Made by a program: the position numbers and the translations under genes. Below the pieces are notes generated by a model. The model was not told where the DNA came from, did no database searches, and was given only the letters and a program-made list of their open reading frames with translations. A stretch of 6,212 bases of DNA from Candidatus Gastranaerophilales bacterium (GTDB taxonomy: Bacteria > Cyanobacteriota > Vampirovibrionia > Gastranaerophilales > Gastranaerophilaceae), in assembly GCA_947628355.1 (NCBI GenBank), contig CANQZO010000120.1, positions 1 to 6,212 on the forward strand. The letters are read 5' to 3'. Below, in pieces: positions 5,750 through 6,212 of this stretch; the first letter of the stretch is position 1, and every line of letters starts with the position of its first letter.

Positions 5750-6212
5750 TTAATCCTCATATAAAGGGTATTTTTTGCAAAGATTTAATGAGCGCTGTCT
5801 TAATTCTTTTAAGATGTTTTCATCTTTAGTATCTGATATTTCAACAGCTTTAGCAATGATTTTACCGACTTCTTTCATATCTTCTTCTTTAAAACCTCTT
5901 GTGGTTACAGCAGGTGAACCGAGTCTTACTCCGCTTGTTACAAAAGGACTCTGCGGATCATTTGGCACAGTATTTTTATTTGCCGTTATTCCCACCTGTT
6001 CAAGGATATTTGCTATATCTTTGCCTGTTTTATTTAATTTTCTTAAATCAAGAGTCATTAAATGATTATCAGTTCCGCCGCCTACAATATCAAGCCCTTC
6101 CTCCATTAGTGAAGATGCCAGTGCTTTTGCATTTTTTACTACCTGTTTTGCATATAACTTGAAATCATCGCTTAATGCTTCTTTTAGCGCAACTGCTTTC
6201 CCTGCAATTATA
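5750..6212 (-). CDS. glyA: Serine hydroxymethyltransferase, C-terminal part (5' end outside window)
   Basis: GlyA is the PLP enzyme that interconverts serine and glycine while making 5,10-methylene-THF, the main source of one-carbon units for purines, thymidylate and, via 10-formyl-THF, Fmt. The window contains about the last 153 codons, open to the right edge; the PLP-binding lysine lies outside. Recognisable segments, numbered from the first complete codon in the window, include IIAGKAVALKEAL (1-13), the GGGTDNHLM strand (44-52), the TANKNTVPNDPQSPFVTSG stretch, and VRLGSPAVTTRGFKEEDM with the conserved carboxylate-binding Arg. An internal ATG at 6104-6106 is not the start, because strong family similarity continues upstream in the same frame to the edge. 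The gene ends normally at TAA 5750-5752, two bases before the next ATG, so it probably belongs to the same transcript. Confidence 0.96.
   Translation of the reverse strand, partial: IIAGKAVALKEALSDDFKLYAKQVVKNAKALASSLMEEGLDIVGGGTDNHLMTLDLRKLNKTGKDIANILEQVGITANKNTVPNDPQSPFVTSGVRLGSPAVTTRGFKEEDMKEVGKIIAKAVEISDTKDENILKELRQRSLNLCKKYPLYED

Noticed and set aside
5750..6106. A short 118-residue gene starting at the internal ATG 6104-6106
   Set aside because: Serine hydroxymethyltransferase similarity continues in frame upstream to the window edge, so this is only the 3' part of glyA.

Overview
The window is a compact, AT-rich (by eye about one third G+C) stretch of bacterial chromosome. Every supported gene is on the minus strand, so transcription runs from the high-coordinate end to the low. 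In that order: the 3' part of glyA (5750-6212), a TagO/WecA-type undecaprenyl-phosphate sugar-1-phosphate transferase (4653-5747), def (4066-4653), fmt (3128-4069), an AroH-class chorismate mutase (2755-3126), a divergent PurD-like ATP-grasp protein (1646-2758), a YlxR-family RNA-binding protein (1402-1668), and the 5' part of infB (1-1355, running off the left edge).

The genes are packed like one operon. Junctions are a 2-nt gap, a 1-nt overlap, a 4-nt TTGA overlap, a 1-nt gap, a 4-nt ATGA overlap and a 23-nt overlap. The only real gap is 46 nt, between ylxR and infB. It carries a weak candidate promoter, and an 11-bp perfect inverted repeat sits across the ylxR stop codon beside it. I see no terminator, RNA gene, mobile element or CRISPR array.

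Four genes form a coherent translation-initiation theme. GlyA charges tetrahydrofolate with one-carbon units. Fmt uses 10-formyl-THF to formylate Met-tRNA. IF2 places fMet-tRNA on the ribosome. Def removes the formyl group afterwards. YlxR next to infB is the usual bacterial arrangement. The glycan-priming transferase and the chorismate mutase look like unrelated passengers.

The most unusual gene is the PurD-like protein. It keeps the fold order of glycinamide ribonucleotide synthetase, but the substrate, ATP and metal motifs I can place are eroded, which suggests a pseudoenzyme or a repurposed ATP-grasp protein.

The organism is a low-GC bacterium that uses Shine-Dalgarno sites. Gene content alone does not fix the lineage. 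The AroH-class mutase, the IF2 layout and the base composition would fit a non-photosynthetic cyanobacterial relative (Melainabacteria/Gastranaerophilales type) or a Firmicute-like genome; this is a low-confidence inference. Apart from the PurD-like gene, the window is ordinary housekeeping sequence, and I found no convincing novel multi-gene system.
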